DNA of 64,000 bases from Candidatus Nitrosothermus koennekei (GTDB lineage Archaea > Thermoproteota > Nitrososphaeria > Nitrososphaerales > Nitrosocaldaceae): positions 1 through 64,000 of the forward strand of contig JACAFH010000002.1 in NCBI GenBank assembly GCA_013538715.1, written 5' to 3'. Below the pieces are notes generated by a model. It ran no database searches, was not told where the DNA came from, and saw only the letters and a list, made by a program, of their open reading frames with translations. Below, piece by piece: positions 1-8,604 of this stretch (positions are counted from its first letter, which is position 1; the number at the start of each line of letters is the position of its first letter). The position numbers and the translations under genes are program-made.

Positions 1-1
1 T

Positions 2-247
2 ATGTTTAAAGATTGTAATATTGATGCAAAGGTTAGTCTTTATGCTATATGCTGTCCTATGAACTATAGATATAATATGTTACCAATATTATTTGCTAAT
101 GTATTAAAGGATAATTTTATATCTAATAGGCTAATATCCGAATCTGAATATGAAGATATTATAAATGGTATTAAAGAATTTGCACAAAATAGCAATGCAA
201 TACTATTATATTCATCAGTATTTCGTGTATATGGTTTGAAGATATAA
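2..247 (+). CDS. C-terminal part of a protein, possibly a methyltransferase (cut by window edge)
   Basis: An open frame runs from the window edge to a TAA at 245-247. The first in-frame ATG is at position 2, but the gene very probably starts upstream of the window. The 81 visible residues end in a pattern of a helix followed by two beta strands (ILLYSSVFRVYG). This weakly resembles the tail of class I SAM-dependent methyltransferases. No catalytic motif is visible, so the family is a guess. A short hairpin (GAAGAT-ATA-ATCTTC) overlaps the stop codon. Confidence 0.4.
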   Translation: MFKDCNIDAKVSLYAICCPMNYRYNMLPILFANVLKDNFISNRLISESEYEDIINGIKEFAQNSNAILLYSSVFRVYGLKI

Positions 248-756
248 TCTTCGATCTCTGTTATCTTAACATTTATCCTTAATATTCAAAACATTATATT
301 ATGAATGAGAACGTTAGTAGTTAATAAGAACTAGATGCAACTTTGAGATATTAGAGATGATAAACTTGATAATGCTATATGAAGTTAAGAATTGCAGAAA
401 GAATACTTGCTATATAGCAAGTATTGATAGTTGCACATGTGAAGCATTATAAGAGTTGCAAACATGTATTAAATCTATAGACGAGGAAGAGATAACTATG
501 ACCATTTAATAATACTAACCTTTTTCTATAAAGGAAGGAGGTTAACACGCTAATATAGTTCCAGAATTGCTAACGTTCATCATATAATTTTATACCTTTA
601 GTTAATAACCAGCCTTTATCATATCTAACATCATCAATTCTCTACTATCTATTGACTTTTTAGTAGTCTTTTGTTTCCTATCAAATAAGTTACTGAAATC
701 AATCGAACTGTATTAATAGATACAAACAATTACTTATAATTTCAGTAACTTTGTTA
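248..756. other. gene-free stretch with a perfect palindrome
   Basis: About 500 nt with stops in all frames. I see no gene or RNA. The only notable structure is the 24-bp palindrome listed separately. The region continues into broken genes on the minus strand, so it is best read as decayed DNA. Confidence 0.6.
402..425. repeat. 24-bp perfect palindrome
   Basis: The half-site AATACTTGCTAT is followed immediately by its exact reverse complement. The 12+12 symmetry has no spacer and no mismatch, and the flanking bases (G401, G426) do not pair. It could be a dimeric protein-binding site or a mobile-element end. It lies in decayed DNA with no adjacent intact gene. Confidence 0.85.
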
Positions 757-1248
757 CTAACCATATATCTTTGCTTCTTCTATAGCATCTGGCATTGCTT
801 TAATATCATATACTATTATTAACTTGCCTCTAATATATTGAGGATACTTAATCTATCGATATCCTTCTCTATCTGTAATATTGCTTTCTTTACTGCTTGT
901 CTTTGCTTCTCCTACTATACAATAATATCTTTAGCATAAGTATGGAAGTATAAGCTCTGTAACATTAAGAGTAATACCCTTCTGTTTAAGCAGATATGAT
1001 ATCATATCTCTTCTATGATAACTGATATGTTATCTATGGATTCAACATACGTTTAGTCTCTTATCCATTCTCTTAAACCCTTCTTGCATATCCTTTCTAA
1101 GATTATTGCTTCTCTAAGATCTCTAATCTCTCATCCATTCTAGCCTCTAAATCAGCAAACTTATCATCTCTTTATATCCTGTTACTGCATGTCTAAACTC
1201 CTTATCCTCTCCTAACATATCTAATAACTTCAATTCATTACTCTGCAT
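757..1248 (-). pseudogene. broken DUF3782-like (PD-(D/E)XK-type) gene
   Basis: Reading the minus strand across several frames recovers one protein-like series. It begins MQSNELKLLDML, followed by DKEFRHAV, a frameshift, then FADLEARMDERLEILEK and GFKRMDKRL. Later come a VGEAKT-like stretch, QAVKKAILQIEKDIDR, and an ending KLIIVYDIKAMPDAIEEAKIYG before a stop at 757-759. The order of N-terminal LL.ML.EDKEFR.AV, heptad-like DE..L segment, GE.KT strand and A...GI.VYG-like tail is that of archaeal DUF3782-type proteins, which carry a nuclease-like fold. At least three frameshifts and internal stops make it a pseudogene. The family assignment is from pattern memory. Confidence 0.5.
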
Positions 1249-1665
1249 GTGTAGATTTAAGTGATATACATCACTTTATACACTCTTCTTCTTGCTTGTA
1301 CAATACAAATAATATAAGGCATCTATCTAGATATAATAAGAGATGTGTTCAATCTATCAATCTAATACAATTTATCTACTACCATTTCTCCTTCATTCAT
1401 ATCTTCTACTATGAATGCATTAATGTTACCTAATTCAAATCATGAATAGATTTAACATCATTATGTAGAATATTAGATACTGCTAAGATGCTATCTATTT
1501 AATGTATGGTATATCTATCATTTTTTATCAACAAGCTATAAGAGGATTAGTAAAGAGATGAAGTATCTAAAACTGTTATCTAATTTAAATAGATATTATT
1601 TAATAACAATCATTGATATTAACACTCTTTATAGCTTCTTCTAATACTAGATAGTTCTTATTCTC

Positions 1666-1833
1666 TCAACAAATAATATCATAGTTCAGCAATTTGAGAT
1701 ATTTGATATCTCCCATAATCTCTTCTTTAGCCAAAAGATTTGCATATACTATCAATTCTTTCTCTAACTTCTCTTTAGACTCCTCTCTATCAATAATAGT
1801 TTGAATTGAAGGTATGGCTATAACATCTTTCTA
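1666..1833 (-). pseudogene. remnant of an unidentified gene
   Basis: A 56-codon stretch on the minus strand reads KDVIAIPSIQ, then a charged helix (REESKEKLEKEL), and ends NYDIIC before a stop at 1666-1668. No start codon fits, and the frame upstream is closed by a stop. Further coding-like pieces in other frames continue towards 1390 (for example DMNEGEMVVDKL). I read it as the decayed tail of a gene I cannot identify. It lies directly beside tRNA-Ala. Confidence 0.35.
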
Positions 1834-1863
1834 TGATGATAGACATGTCTGCTCTAATAATAA

Positions 1864-1936
1864 TGGACCGGGCGGGATTTGAACCCGCGATCTCTCGCTT
1901 GCGAAGCGAGCATTACTACCACTAAACTACCGGCCC
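1864..1936 (-). tRNA. tRNA-Ala(CGC)
   Basis: The minus strand folds as a 73-nt tRNA. The acceptor is GGGCCGG paired with CCGGTCC plus discriminator A, with one G-T pair. The anticodon stem is CTCGC/GCGAG around loop TTCGCAA, giving anticodon CGC. The T stem is GCGGG/CCCGC with loop TTCAAAT. There is no intron and CCA is not encoded. Confidence 0.95.
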
Positions 1937-1941
1937 CTTTA

Positions 1942-2325
1942 CTATTCTTGTCTAGCACCACACTCTGCACAGAATCTTGCATCATATGATAGCTCATTAC
2001 CACATTCATGACAATATTTCTTCTCTATCTTCTTTACTGCATCAAAATACGATGTTATAGCACCTGTTGGTTTAAATACCTCTTCACTCTCTATTTTATA
2101 TGGAGCATCTCTCTCTTCAATGAAGAGCATTAGTCTTGGTACTTTATGTTTTGGATGCATGTTATCCTCATTTTGACACTTGCTAGCATCTAATTTACAA
2201 TCAATCTCTATTGTCTCTCCTAACCAAGATCCAAATTTCCTAAGTATTGTATCAGGAGTAGAATATGTTAAGCTATGTGTAGAGGTATACTCCTCAATAG
2301 CAGCCTTACTATTGAATACTTTCAT
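1942..2325 (-). CDS. small protein with C-terminal zinc ribbon
   Basis: A 127-residue protein of unknown function. The last 25 residues form a zinc ribbon with Cys105, Cys108, Cys119 and Cys122 in the spacing CxxCG-x9-CxxCG. The first 100 residues match nothing I recognise. Its 3' end lies 5 nt from tRNA-Ala. The next gene upstream on the same strand (2358-2702) ends in the same kind of ribbon, and a third such protein is at 3158-3748. This suggests a local family with a shared tail. The role is unknown; nucleic-acid or protein binding is only an inference from the ribbon. Confidence 0.8.
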   Translation of the reverse strand: MKVFNSKAAIEEYTSTHSLTYSTPDTILRKFGSWLGETIEIDCKLDASKCQNEDNMHPKHKVPRLMLFIEERDAPYKIESEEVFKPTGAITSYFDAVKKIEKKYCHECGNELSYDARFCAECGARQE

Positions 2326-2357
2326 ATAGTTAGTTAATATCTATCAATATTATTTCT

Positions 2358-2702
2358 TTACTGTTTCTTACCACACTTTGTACAAAACTTTGCTGTTGGA
2401 GGTAATTTCGCATTACAGTATTTACAGTGCAACTCTTGTATAATTATTTGTGGTTTGGTTTCTACTTGTTTTGATATACTCTTATCCAACTCAAGTATAA
2501 CCTTGATAGATAGAAATCCTAATGCCGTAAATATTTTTACAAACTCTCCCATCTTGATAAAGAATTCACGTTCATCTAACTTACCTTGTTCAAAGAGAGT
2601 TTGTGCATCAAGAAATTCTTCATATTTGCTTTGCACATCATTAAGGAGATTCTTTAGTTTTTCTATTAAAGGTCCTTTGGTATTATATCCAAGATCTTCC
2701 AT
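2358..2702 (-). CDS. small protein with C-terminal zinc ribbon
   Basis: A 114-residue protein. Residues 1-85 are mostly helical and charged, with a hydrophobic stretch around residues 58-70. The tail carries a zinc ribbon with Cys93, Cys96, Cys107 and Cys110. It sits between thioredoxin (2747-3079) and another zinc-ribbon gene (1942-2325), all on the minus strand with short gaps, so the three may be co-transcribed. Function unknown. Confidence 0.8.
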   Translation of the reverse strand: MEDLGYNTKGPLIEKLKNLLNDVQSKYEEFLDAQTLFEQGKLDEREFFIKMGEFVKIFTALGFLSIKVILELDKSISKQVETKPQIIIQELHCKYCNAKLPPTAKFCTKCGKKQ

Positions 2703-2746
2703 GCAATATTATAACATACAATTTTATATATACTTAAAAAATGTGT

Positions 2747-3079
2747 TTAAGCATTCTGTAGTGAATTCTCTATAAATCTTCTTAATACTTCTTTTGATGT
2801 CGCACCTATGTGATGACCTATTATCTCTCCATTCTTAAATAGTAACAACGTAGGTATGCTATATATCTGATACTTCATTGCTATATCCTGATTCTCGTCA
2901 ACATTTAACTTTAGAAATTTAATCTTATTAGTGTATTCTTTTGCTAGCTCTTCAAGCACAGGTGCAATCATTCTACATGGTCCACACCATTCAGCCCAAA
3001 AGTCTACTAATACAGGCGTTGTAGCTCTAACTACATCGTCATCCCAATTCTTTGATGTCGTTGCTTTTATATCTCCCAT
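2747..3079 (-). CDS. trxA: thioredoxin
   Basis: A complete thioredoxin of 110 residues, the usual single-domain length. The active site WAEWCGPCRM places the redox pair at Cys32 and Cys35. The cis-Pro loop (SIPTLLLF) and the GATSKE region near the C terminus are also present. It reduces protein disulfides in the cytoplasm and takes electrons from a thioredoxin reductase not seen here. It lies upstream of two zinc-ribbon genes on the same strand. The intergenic space to 3158 is short and serves divergent genes. Confidence 0.95.
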   Translation of the reverse strand: MGDIKATTSKNWDDDVVRATTPVLVDFWAEWCGPCRMIAPVLEELAKEYTNKIKFLKLNVDENQDIAMKYQIYSIPTLLLFKNGEIIGHHIGATSKEVLRRFIENSLQNA

Positions 3080-3157
3080 GGATATATGTTTATTAAACCA
3101 TTATATATTCATAAGGCTGAGTATATTTTAAATAAAAAGTAATCGTTACCTTACTAT

Positions 3158-3748
3158 ATGAGCAAGAAGGTAAAAGGTTCGAATGGTTATATAATAGCAG
3201 AATTAACAACAGAAGAAGATAAGAGATCTAGAGTAGGTGATGAATATTTCATAGGTATATTGGGAAGAATTGACGAGTCTAGGATCTTATCATACCATTG
3301 TAATATATGTAACAAAGATTTTGAGTATGCTCCAAAGATAACATTTGAGACTTTAGGGAAGGATGTAGAAGGAGTCACTCTAAGGGAAGAGGGGAGTTAT
3401 ATATGTAAGGAGTGCAACTCTATAATTGCAACATATAAGATATTTAGATATGCAGATGTTAATAATGGTGATGAAGAAGAGAAGATATCTTTAAATAAAT
3501 TCTTAGGTATGTCAGTTTTTGATGATAAAGCAAGAATGATAGGAAATGTTGATAATGTATATTTAAGCAATAATAGATTAATCTTAAGTGTAAAGAAGGA
3601 TAACAATATAGAGGATCTACCATGGGATAAAATAATAGCAATTAAGGATATAGTACTAGTAAAGAGCATATCATCTATGTGTAGTGCATGTAATTATTTA
3701 AATAAAGAAGGGGCTAAATTCTGTGAACAATGTGGAACCAAATTATAA
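3158..3748 (+). CDS. PRC-barrel-like protein with zinc-binding Cys pairs and C-terminal zinc ribbon
   Basis: A 196-residue protein with three parts. Residues 45-90 carry two CxxC pairs (Cys48/51 and Cys83/86). Residues about 110-172 resemble a PRC barrel (FLGMSVFDDKA...IGNVDNVYL...LPWDKIIAI..IVLV). Residues 175-192 form a terminal zinc ribbon (Cys175, 178, 189, 192). PRC barrels occur in RNA-processing and photosynthetic proteins and bind RNA or partner proteins, but the role here is unknown. It is divergent from trxA and convergent with the 4-hydroxybutyryl-CoA dehydratase gene, 4 nt away. Confidence 0.8.
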   Translation: MSKKVKGSNGYIIAELTTEEDKRSRVGDEYFIGILGRIDESRILSYHCNICNKDFEYAPKITFETLGKDVEGVTLREEGSYICKECNSIIATYKIFRYADVNNGDEEEKISLNKFLGMSVFDDKARMIGNVDNVYLSNNRLILSVKKDNNIEDLPWDKIIAIKDIVLVKSISSMCSACNYLNKEGAKFCEQCGTKL

Positions 3749-3752
3749 AAAA

Positions 3753-5288
3753 TTAACGTAATCCTTTACCATCTCCTTCATGTTTCTTTATGTTAAATAT
3801 TCTGTTTAGATATGATTCCCGTGCTAATGTCACCTCTTGCTCATCCTTAATACCTGCAAGCCTCTTTGCTAATACCATCTTGAAATCTATCTCCATATTC
3901 CTACCTATCTGTATCCTTTGTGCTTGTGGAGAACCAGCACCATGTAGTGATTCTGAAAGATATGATACAGCATTTCTTCCTAAAGTCATATTCTCTATTA
4001 GTCTTAAGATTCTAAATCTATCTTCTGGATCTACCCCTTTTCTACCTCTTAGATACTTCTTTAGCAACGGTCCAATCTCTGGGTGTTTTATATCTTTCTC
4101 AGATGGCAACGTAACCACTAAACCTCCTGCAAGATCTTGTGCGAATCTAGCCATCTCATATACGAATCTTGTTAGGTTATGTTTACATACATTTGCTAAC
4201 ATCTCATCATTTATCCAGTTACCAGCTTTCGTTTGCCATCCTTCGAATGATGAAGATATACCTGTCCCATAAACCGTCTCATTTAAATGTGTCATCTCTA
4301 TCAGTTTATCTTTAATATGAGATGCATTTGAGACTCCATTGTAATCAGCAATAGTAGCAGCAGCACCTATTAAAACATCACCAACTCCTGTCTTACAAAC
4401 GTAACTTCTTCTATGATATGCAGTAAATCTCTCAACTAGAGGTGCAGCAAACTCATACTCACCGTTCATAAATATCTTATCCCATGGTACGAATACATTA
4501 TCTATTATTATTAATGCTTCTTGCCCAGAATAATTCGTATTACCTACATCTATCTCGCCCTCTATACTCCTTGTATCACATGATTGTCTTCCGTATATGT
4601 ATGTTAGATTTGGATGGTCCACTGGAATTGCACATGATATGGCATAATCCTTATCAGCCTCTGTAAGTCTCATAGTAGGCATTACTATTATCCAATGAGA
4701 GTTCAGACATCCTGTCTGATGAGCCTTTGCACCTTTGATAACTACCCCATCTTTCCTTCTCTCTACTACATGCACAAACACATCGGGATCCTCTTGTTCT
4801 GAAGGTCCTTTGCTTCTATCACCTTTTGGATCACTCATAGCTCCTCCAATGACTAGATTCTCTTCTTGCACATATTTGATGAAGTTTATAAGATTTTGAT
4901 GATATCTAGTTCCATATTTTTCATCTATATCATATGTTACAGAATATAATGAATTTATAGCATCCATACCTACACATCTTTGGAAGCATGTTCCAGTCAG
5001 CTGACCCAATCTTCTCTGCATCTTATTCTGTAAGACAAGATCATCTCTACTCTCTGTAATATGCAAGAATCTATTTACACGTTTATTTATTAACGATGAA
5101 TGGGCAGTAGCAAGTTCTGGTTCTTTATTTGCTAGTTCATATGTCTCTGCTATAGCATTTATAGACGGTCTTATAATGGGATGATCAACTATGTTGTCTA
5201 CCAGTTCCCCAAAGAGATATACCTTGATCTTTCTCTTCCTTAGACTCTCTATATACTCTTCTTTATTTCTGATAGGCACAAGGTACAT
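3753..5288 (-). CDS. abfD: 4-hydroxybutyryl-CoA dehydratase / vinylacetyl-CoA delta-isomerase
   Basis: 511 residues, the expected full length. The enzyme dehydrates 4-hydroxybutyryl-CoA to crotonyl-CoA using FAD and a [4Fe-4S] cluster, a marker reaction of the 3-hydroxypropionate/4-hydroxybutyrate cycle. The cluster ligands are visible: Cys101 and Cys105 in TGTCFQRC, and His292 with Cys298 in YHRRSYVCK. The clostridial enzyme uses two Cys, His and Cys in the same order, with one residue more between His and the last Cys. The flavin-region signature MSDPKGDRS is at 151-159. It is a single-gene unit with about 130 nt upstream of its start. Two other pathway steps are encoded elsewhere in the window (40746-41879 and 48837-52401). 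Confidence 0.95.
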   Translation of the reverse strand: MYLVPIRNKEEYIESLRKRKIKVYLFGELVDNIVDHPIIRPSINAIAETYELANKEPELATAHSSLINKRVNRFLHITESRDDLVLQNKMQRRLGQLTGTCFQRCVGMDAINSLYSVTYDIDEKYGTRYHQNLINFIKYVQEENLVIGGAMSDPKGDRSKGPSEQEDPDVFVHVVERRKDGVVIKGAKAHQTGCLNSHWIIVMPTMRLTEADKDYAISCAIPVDHPNLTYIYGRQSCDTRSIEGEIDVGNTNYSGQEALIIIDNVFVPWDKIFMNGEYEFAAPLVERFTAYHRRSYVCKTGVGDVLIGAAATIADYNGVSNASHIKDKLIEMTHLNETVYGTGISSSFEGWQTKAGNWINDEMLANVCKHNLTRFVYEMARFAQDLAGGLVVTLPSEKDIKHPEIGPLLKKYLRGRKGVDPEDRFRILRLIENMTLGRNAVSYLSESLHGAGSPQAQRIQIGRNMEIDFKMVLAKRLAGIKDEQEVTLARESYLNRIFNIKKHEGDGKGLR

Positions 5289-5416
5289 TTAATTCATTCT
5301 AATATAATTGTTTAATTGACTTTCTATATTATAATTTAATATAAATACAATTTCTTAATGATACTTATGTAATATATTTTTGGTTTATCAAATAATAATT
5401 AGCTTATATTTTATAA

Positions 5417-5869
5417 TTAATTAGCACCTTCTTCCAATTTGTTAATGACAGACGCTTCTTTTAACGCGTTGCTTAACTCATCATACTTCTGCATTATGAA
5501 TTTCAACGCTTCCTCTATCCTCTTTGTCTTACCATATTTATAGCGGATCAATTCTCTATGCTTCCAAAATATGGTACCACTATCAAGCGATAAAGTGCTG
5601 AAGTAATCTCTATTCTTCAAATGATCTGGTAATGTTATATCATATGGAAATAGATACTCTACAATGAACCACTCGTCACCATCATTATAATCAGAACCAC
5701 TATTTATATCAAAGAAGATATGGAGAAATTTATTAGATGTAAACCCTTCACTATTTATATAAGGATGCTTCACATCAGACCTTTTATAATCAGCCTTTTC
5801 TAATTCTGGTTCGAAATAGACTTTAATTATACCCTTCCTAAATATAGTATTTATCTCATCTATCTTCAA
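5417..5869 (-). CDS. hypothetical protein
   Basis: A 150-residue soluble protein I do not recognise. The N-terminal two thirds are rich in aromatic and acidic residues with beta character (KFLHIFFDI, WFIVEYLF). The C-terminal 40 residues form a charged helix. There is no signal peptide and no membrane segment. It has its own promoter region and is divergent from the CBS-domain gene at 5941. Codon use matches its neighbours, which supports a real gene. Confidence 0.7.
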   Translation of the reverse strand: MKIDEINTIFRKGIIKVYFEPELEKADYKRSDVKHPYINSEGFTSNKFLHIFFDINSGSDYNDGDEWFIVEYLFPYDITLPDHLKNRDYFSTLSLDSGTIFWKHRELIRYKYGKTKRIEEALKFIMQKYDELSNALKEASVINKLEEGAN

Positions 5870-5940
5870 ACATATATCATCTCTTCTTACTATTTTATAA
5901 TCTTTCTAATTAGCATTATATATTTTTAAGAAGGAAGAGC

Positions 5941-6744
5941 ATGAGTGATAGCATGAGTATATTAGACCTAACAATAGAAGATCTCTTCCCTAACATATTC
6001 AATAGACAATATTTCTTTGTGTCTCCTAACGATAAAGTGTATATGGCATGCATATGTTTGATTCCATCCATAGAGATCTATATAGATGGGGTAGTGGTAA
6101 TAGATAATGAAAAACTTGTAGGAATGATAGGTAGTAAAAATATACTTAATGCATATTATGAACATGGTAGTAAGATATTATATAAAGAAGCAAGAGAAAT
6201 AATGTACGATTCGACAGTACATATTAAACCTGATAATAAATTAAGCGAATTTTTAGATCATATGAGGAAGCATAGATTGGGTTTTCTACCAGTTATCAAT
6301 AATAGTATCATAGCTGTTGCATCTATCTATGATATACTAAGACTCATAACTAAACATGCAATAAATATATCTATAACAGAGATTGCATCTAAATTACTAG
6401 TAATAGATGATAATTATAATATAAAAGATGCATTAAAGATTATGATAGAGAAGAATATTAGGAGATTATTTTTTAAGGAAGATGATGGAATATATGCCAT
6501 AGTAGATAGAGATATACTCGATTTTATAGTAAATAATATAGTTATGGAGAATAGAGATATAAATATTGAAGAATTAAAGATTAATACTATTAAGAAGCGA
6601 AAGATTCTAGAGATAGATAGTAAGACAAGTATAAGTAATGCTGCTATATTATTATTAAAAGAGAAAGCCCCTTCATCATTGATAATCGATAAAGAGTATG
6701 TCGTAACTGCATGGGATATAGTTACGAAGGTAAAGTATAAGTAA
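5941..6744 (+). CDS. CBS-domain protein (two CBS pairs)
   Basis: A 267-residue protein made of four CBS-like repeats arranged as two Bateman modules, roughly residues 15-145 and 146-265. Typical elements recur: a hydrophobic strand followed by GMIGSKNIL, FLPVINNSIIAVASIYDIL, RRLFFKEDDG..AIVDRDIL and SLIIDKEYVVTAWDI. Such modules sense adenine nucleotides or other ligands and regulate partner proteins. No effector domain is attached. The start is ATG, and a second in-frame ATG lies 12 nt downstream. It is followed after 120 nt by the convergent M20 peptidase gene. Confidence 0.85.
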   Translation: MSDSMSILDLTIEDLFPNIFNRQYFFVSPNDKVYMACICLIPSIEIYIDGVVVIDNEKLVGMIGSKNILNAYYEHGSKILYKEAREIMYDSTVHIKPDNKLSEFLDHMRKHRLGFLPVINNSIIAVASIYDILRLITKHAINISITEIASKLLVIDDNYNIKDALKIMIEKNIRRLFFKEDDGIYAIVDRDILDFIVNNIVMENRDINIEELKINTIKKRKILEIDSKTSISNAAILLLKEKAPSSLIIDKEYVVTAWDIVTKVKYK

Positions 6745-6764
6745 AGTAATCATGTAGCAATGAT

Positions 6765-6866
6765 ATGTTTAATGAGTATAGATATAGGAGATGCAATCTA
6801 ATAAAAGCATATAGTAAGAAGGTAAGAAATGCTGCACGAGTTAAGATAAAAAGGAGTAAACGTTAA
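6765..6866 (+). CDS. possible 33-residue basic mini-protein
   Basis: A short frame from ATG at 6765 to TAA at 6864-6866 encodes 33 residues, 13 of them Arg or Lys, with a terminus of RVKIKRSKR. It fills the gap between the CBS gene and the convergent peptidase gene and overlaps the end of the latter by 4 nt. Small Arg/Lys-rich proteins are common in archaea, often RNA- or DNA-binding. No ribosome-binding site is obvious, so this may be chance. Confidence 0.35.
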   Translation: MFNEYRYRRCNLIKAYSKKVRNAARVKIKRSKR

Positions 6867-8212
6867 GATCTGCTAAACTCCTTCATTATTGCAGCAGCAT
6901 AGCATACACCATCAAGTACATTTCTTATACCAATAAACTCGTTAGGTGCGTGTATATTTGCATATGCTGGAGAACATCCAGTCCATATCGATTGTTGTTT
7001 AAGTATCTTAGTAAATACAAAGTCTGGTCCTGACCCCCACATATTAGGAAAGATCGATGGTTTTCCTCCATATACTTCTTTAGCAGCATTTGCAGCAGCA
7101 TTAACTATATCTGATTTTGGATCTGTCTTTGATGGTTTTAACGAACCAAATATGTATAATTCTATATCCTCAAAACCTCTTTTATCAAGATGTTGTCTTA
7201 ACAATGTTATTAATTTGTCTGGATCTTGATCATAAACAAGTCTGAAATCTAGTTTTACAGATGCTGCACTTGGTAATACAGTCTTACTACCTAAACCAGT
7301 ATAACCAGAATATATTCCTGCGATATTACATGTTGGTTCAAAGAGTAACTTCTTTAGTGCTGCCTTTCCTTTAACATCATTAATGAGATATTTTATACCA
7401 TACTCATTTGTAATTATCTTCTCATCGTAATCTAATCTCTTTAGTAATACAAGATCTTCATCGTTAGGCACTTTAACATCATCGTACCATCCTTCTATCG
7501 TTATCTTTCCCATATCATTTCTTATAGATTGTAATGCTCTTAGTAACTTCCATGCAGGATTTGGTACTATTGGAGCTAAACTTGAGTGTACGTCTACAGA
7601 TGCTGTCTTGCATCTTAGCTCAACATATAGTAAACCTTTCAATCCTGCATATATAGATGCTGTACCACTTTGTGTTAATGAGGCATCAAAACATACAGTA
7701 GCATCTGCTTTTAGTTTATCCTTGTTCTCTTCTATATATTTTGGTAGGTTTATAGATGAGATCTCTTCCTCTCCTTCTATAAGAAATTTTAAATTAACTG
7801 GTGGAGATCCAACTGTATCAAGATAATATTTTGCACCATTGATCATGGCTATGATATTACCCTTTGAGTCTGCAGCTCCTCTACCATGAACTTTATCATC
7901 AGCAATAACTCCAGAGAATGGGTTATATCTCCATGCATCTATTGGTTCTACTGGTTGAACATCGTAGTGGCCATAAAAGAGTAAAGTCTTGTCACTAGTC
8001 CCTTTTATCTCAGCATATAAGATAGGATTACTATCATTGACTCTATTTATTGTAGTTGTTATATCAGCATCACGGAATATTCCATTTAATGTCGATGCAC
8101 ATTCATCTATACCTATATTTTGTGCGGATATACTTGGGTGCTTTACTAAATTTCTTAGATCACTTATTATATCATCTTTATTCTTTTCTACATATCTCCT
8201 TATCTCTTGCAT
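6863..8212 (-). CDS. M20-family metallopeptidase (dipeptidase/carboxypeptidase type)
   Basis: 449 residues, normal for the M20 family (ArgE/DapE/ACY1/CPG2), closest in form to the carnosinase-like branch. Visible metal and catalytic elements are His82 and Asp84 in YGHYDVQP, Asp115 in GRGAADSKGN, the catalytic Glu pair in EGEEEISS (148-151), and a late metal His in the NIHAPNE stretch. It probably hydrolyses dipeptides or N-acyl amino acids with two zinc ions in the cytoplasm. No signal peptide is seen. The exact substrate cannot be told from sequence. It is transcribed away from the trp operon. Confidence 0.9.
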   Translation of the reverse strand: MQEIRRYVEKNKDDIISDLRNLVKHPSISAQNIGIDECASTLNGIFRDADITTTINRVNDSNPILYAEIKGTSDKTLLFYGHYDVQPVEPIDAWRYNPFSGVIADDKVHGRGAADSKGNIIAMINGAKYYLDTVGSPPVNLKFLIEGEEEISSINLPKYIEENKDKLKADATVCFDASLTQSGTASIYAGLKGLLYVELRCKTASVDVHSSLAPIVPNPAWKLLRALQSIRNDMGKITIEGWYDDVKVPNDEDLVLLKRLDYDEKIITNEYGIKYLINDVKGKAALKKLLFEPTCNIAGIYSGYTGLGSKTVLPSAASVKLDFRLVYDQDPDKLITLLRQHLDKRGFEDIELYIFGSLKPSKTDPKSDIVNAAANAAKEVYGGKPSIFPNMWGSGPDFVFTKILKQQSIWTGCSPAYANIHAPNEFIGIRNVLDGVCYAAAIMKEFSRS

Positions 8213-8457
8213 GCTATATATAGAAATGATATAGGCTTAATACTTTGCTCATATTGTAATATAAATCTGCTATTATAGATAGATATTATATTTCTATTAT
8301 CATCTCAAATTATCTAATATAATTTCATAATAATATTCTTATTATCTATTCTAATTATAAATATTGAGATCTTTATATCAACATTTTATATTGGCGATGT
8401 TATATATTAGTATCAATTTATATTAATATTATATCGTTAATTCATCATTTTTAGTAT

Positions 8458-8475
8458 TATGATATTAATATCATA
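8458..8475. promoter_or_regulatory. 18-bp perfect palindrome upstream of trpE
   Basis: Half-site TATGATATT followed by its exact reverse complement, about 130 nt before the trpE start. It could be an operator for the trp operon. The surrounding DNA is so A+T rich that chance palindromes are more likely than usual. Confidence 0.35.
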
Positions 8476-8569
8476 TTATTTTATAAGTTATTTATAAGAT
8501 AATATAATTAAATTATTTTTCTATTATATTATAATATTAATTACTATATTGTTACGCTTAATAAGTTGA

Positions 8570-8578
8570 TTTATAAAT
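8570..8578 (+). promoter_or_regulatory. TATA box of the trp operon
   Basis: The sequence TTTATAAAT stands about 30 nt before the GTG start of trpE at 8605. At the archaeal TATA-to-start distance, transcription would begin within a few nucleotides of the GTG, so the message is probably leaderless. Confidence 0.6.
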
Positions 8579-8604
8579 GAGTTATAACAACTTAACTGTG
8601 TTGG

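Larger units (their letters stand above)
8213..8604. other. AT-rich divergent intergenic region upstream of trp operon
   Basis: A 390-nt region between the peptidase start and trpE. It is extremely A+T rich with no open frame. It contains an 18-bp perfect palindrome (8458-8475) and the trp TATA element (8570-8578). I see no leader peptide with a Trp run and no T-box-like RNA. Confidence 0.6.
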
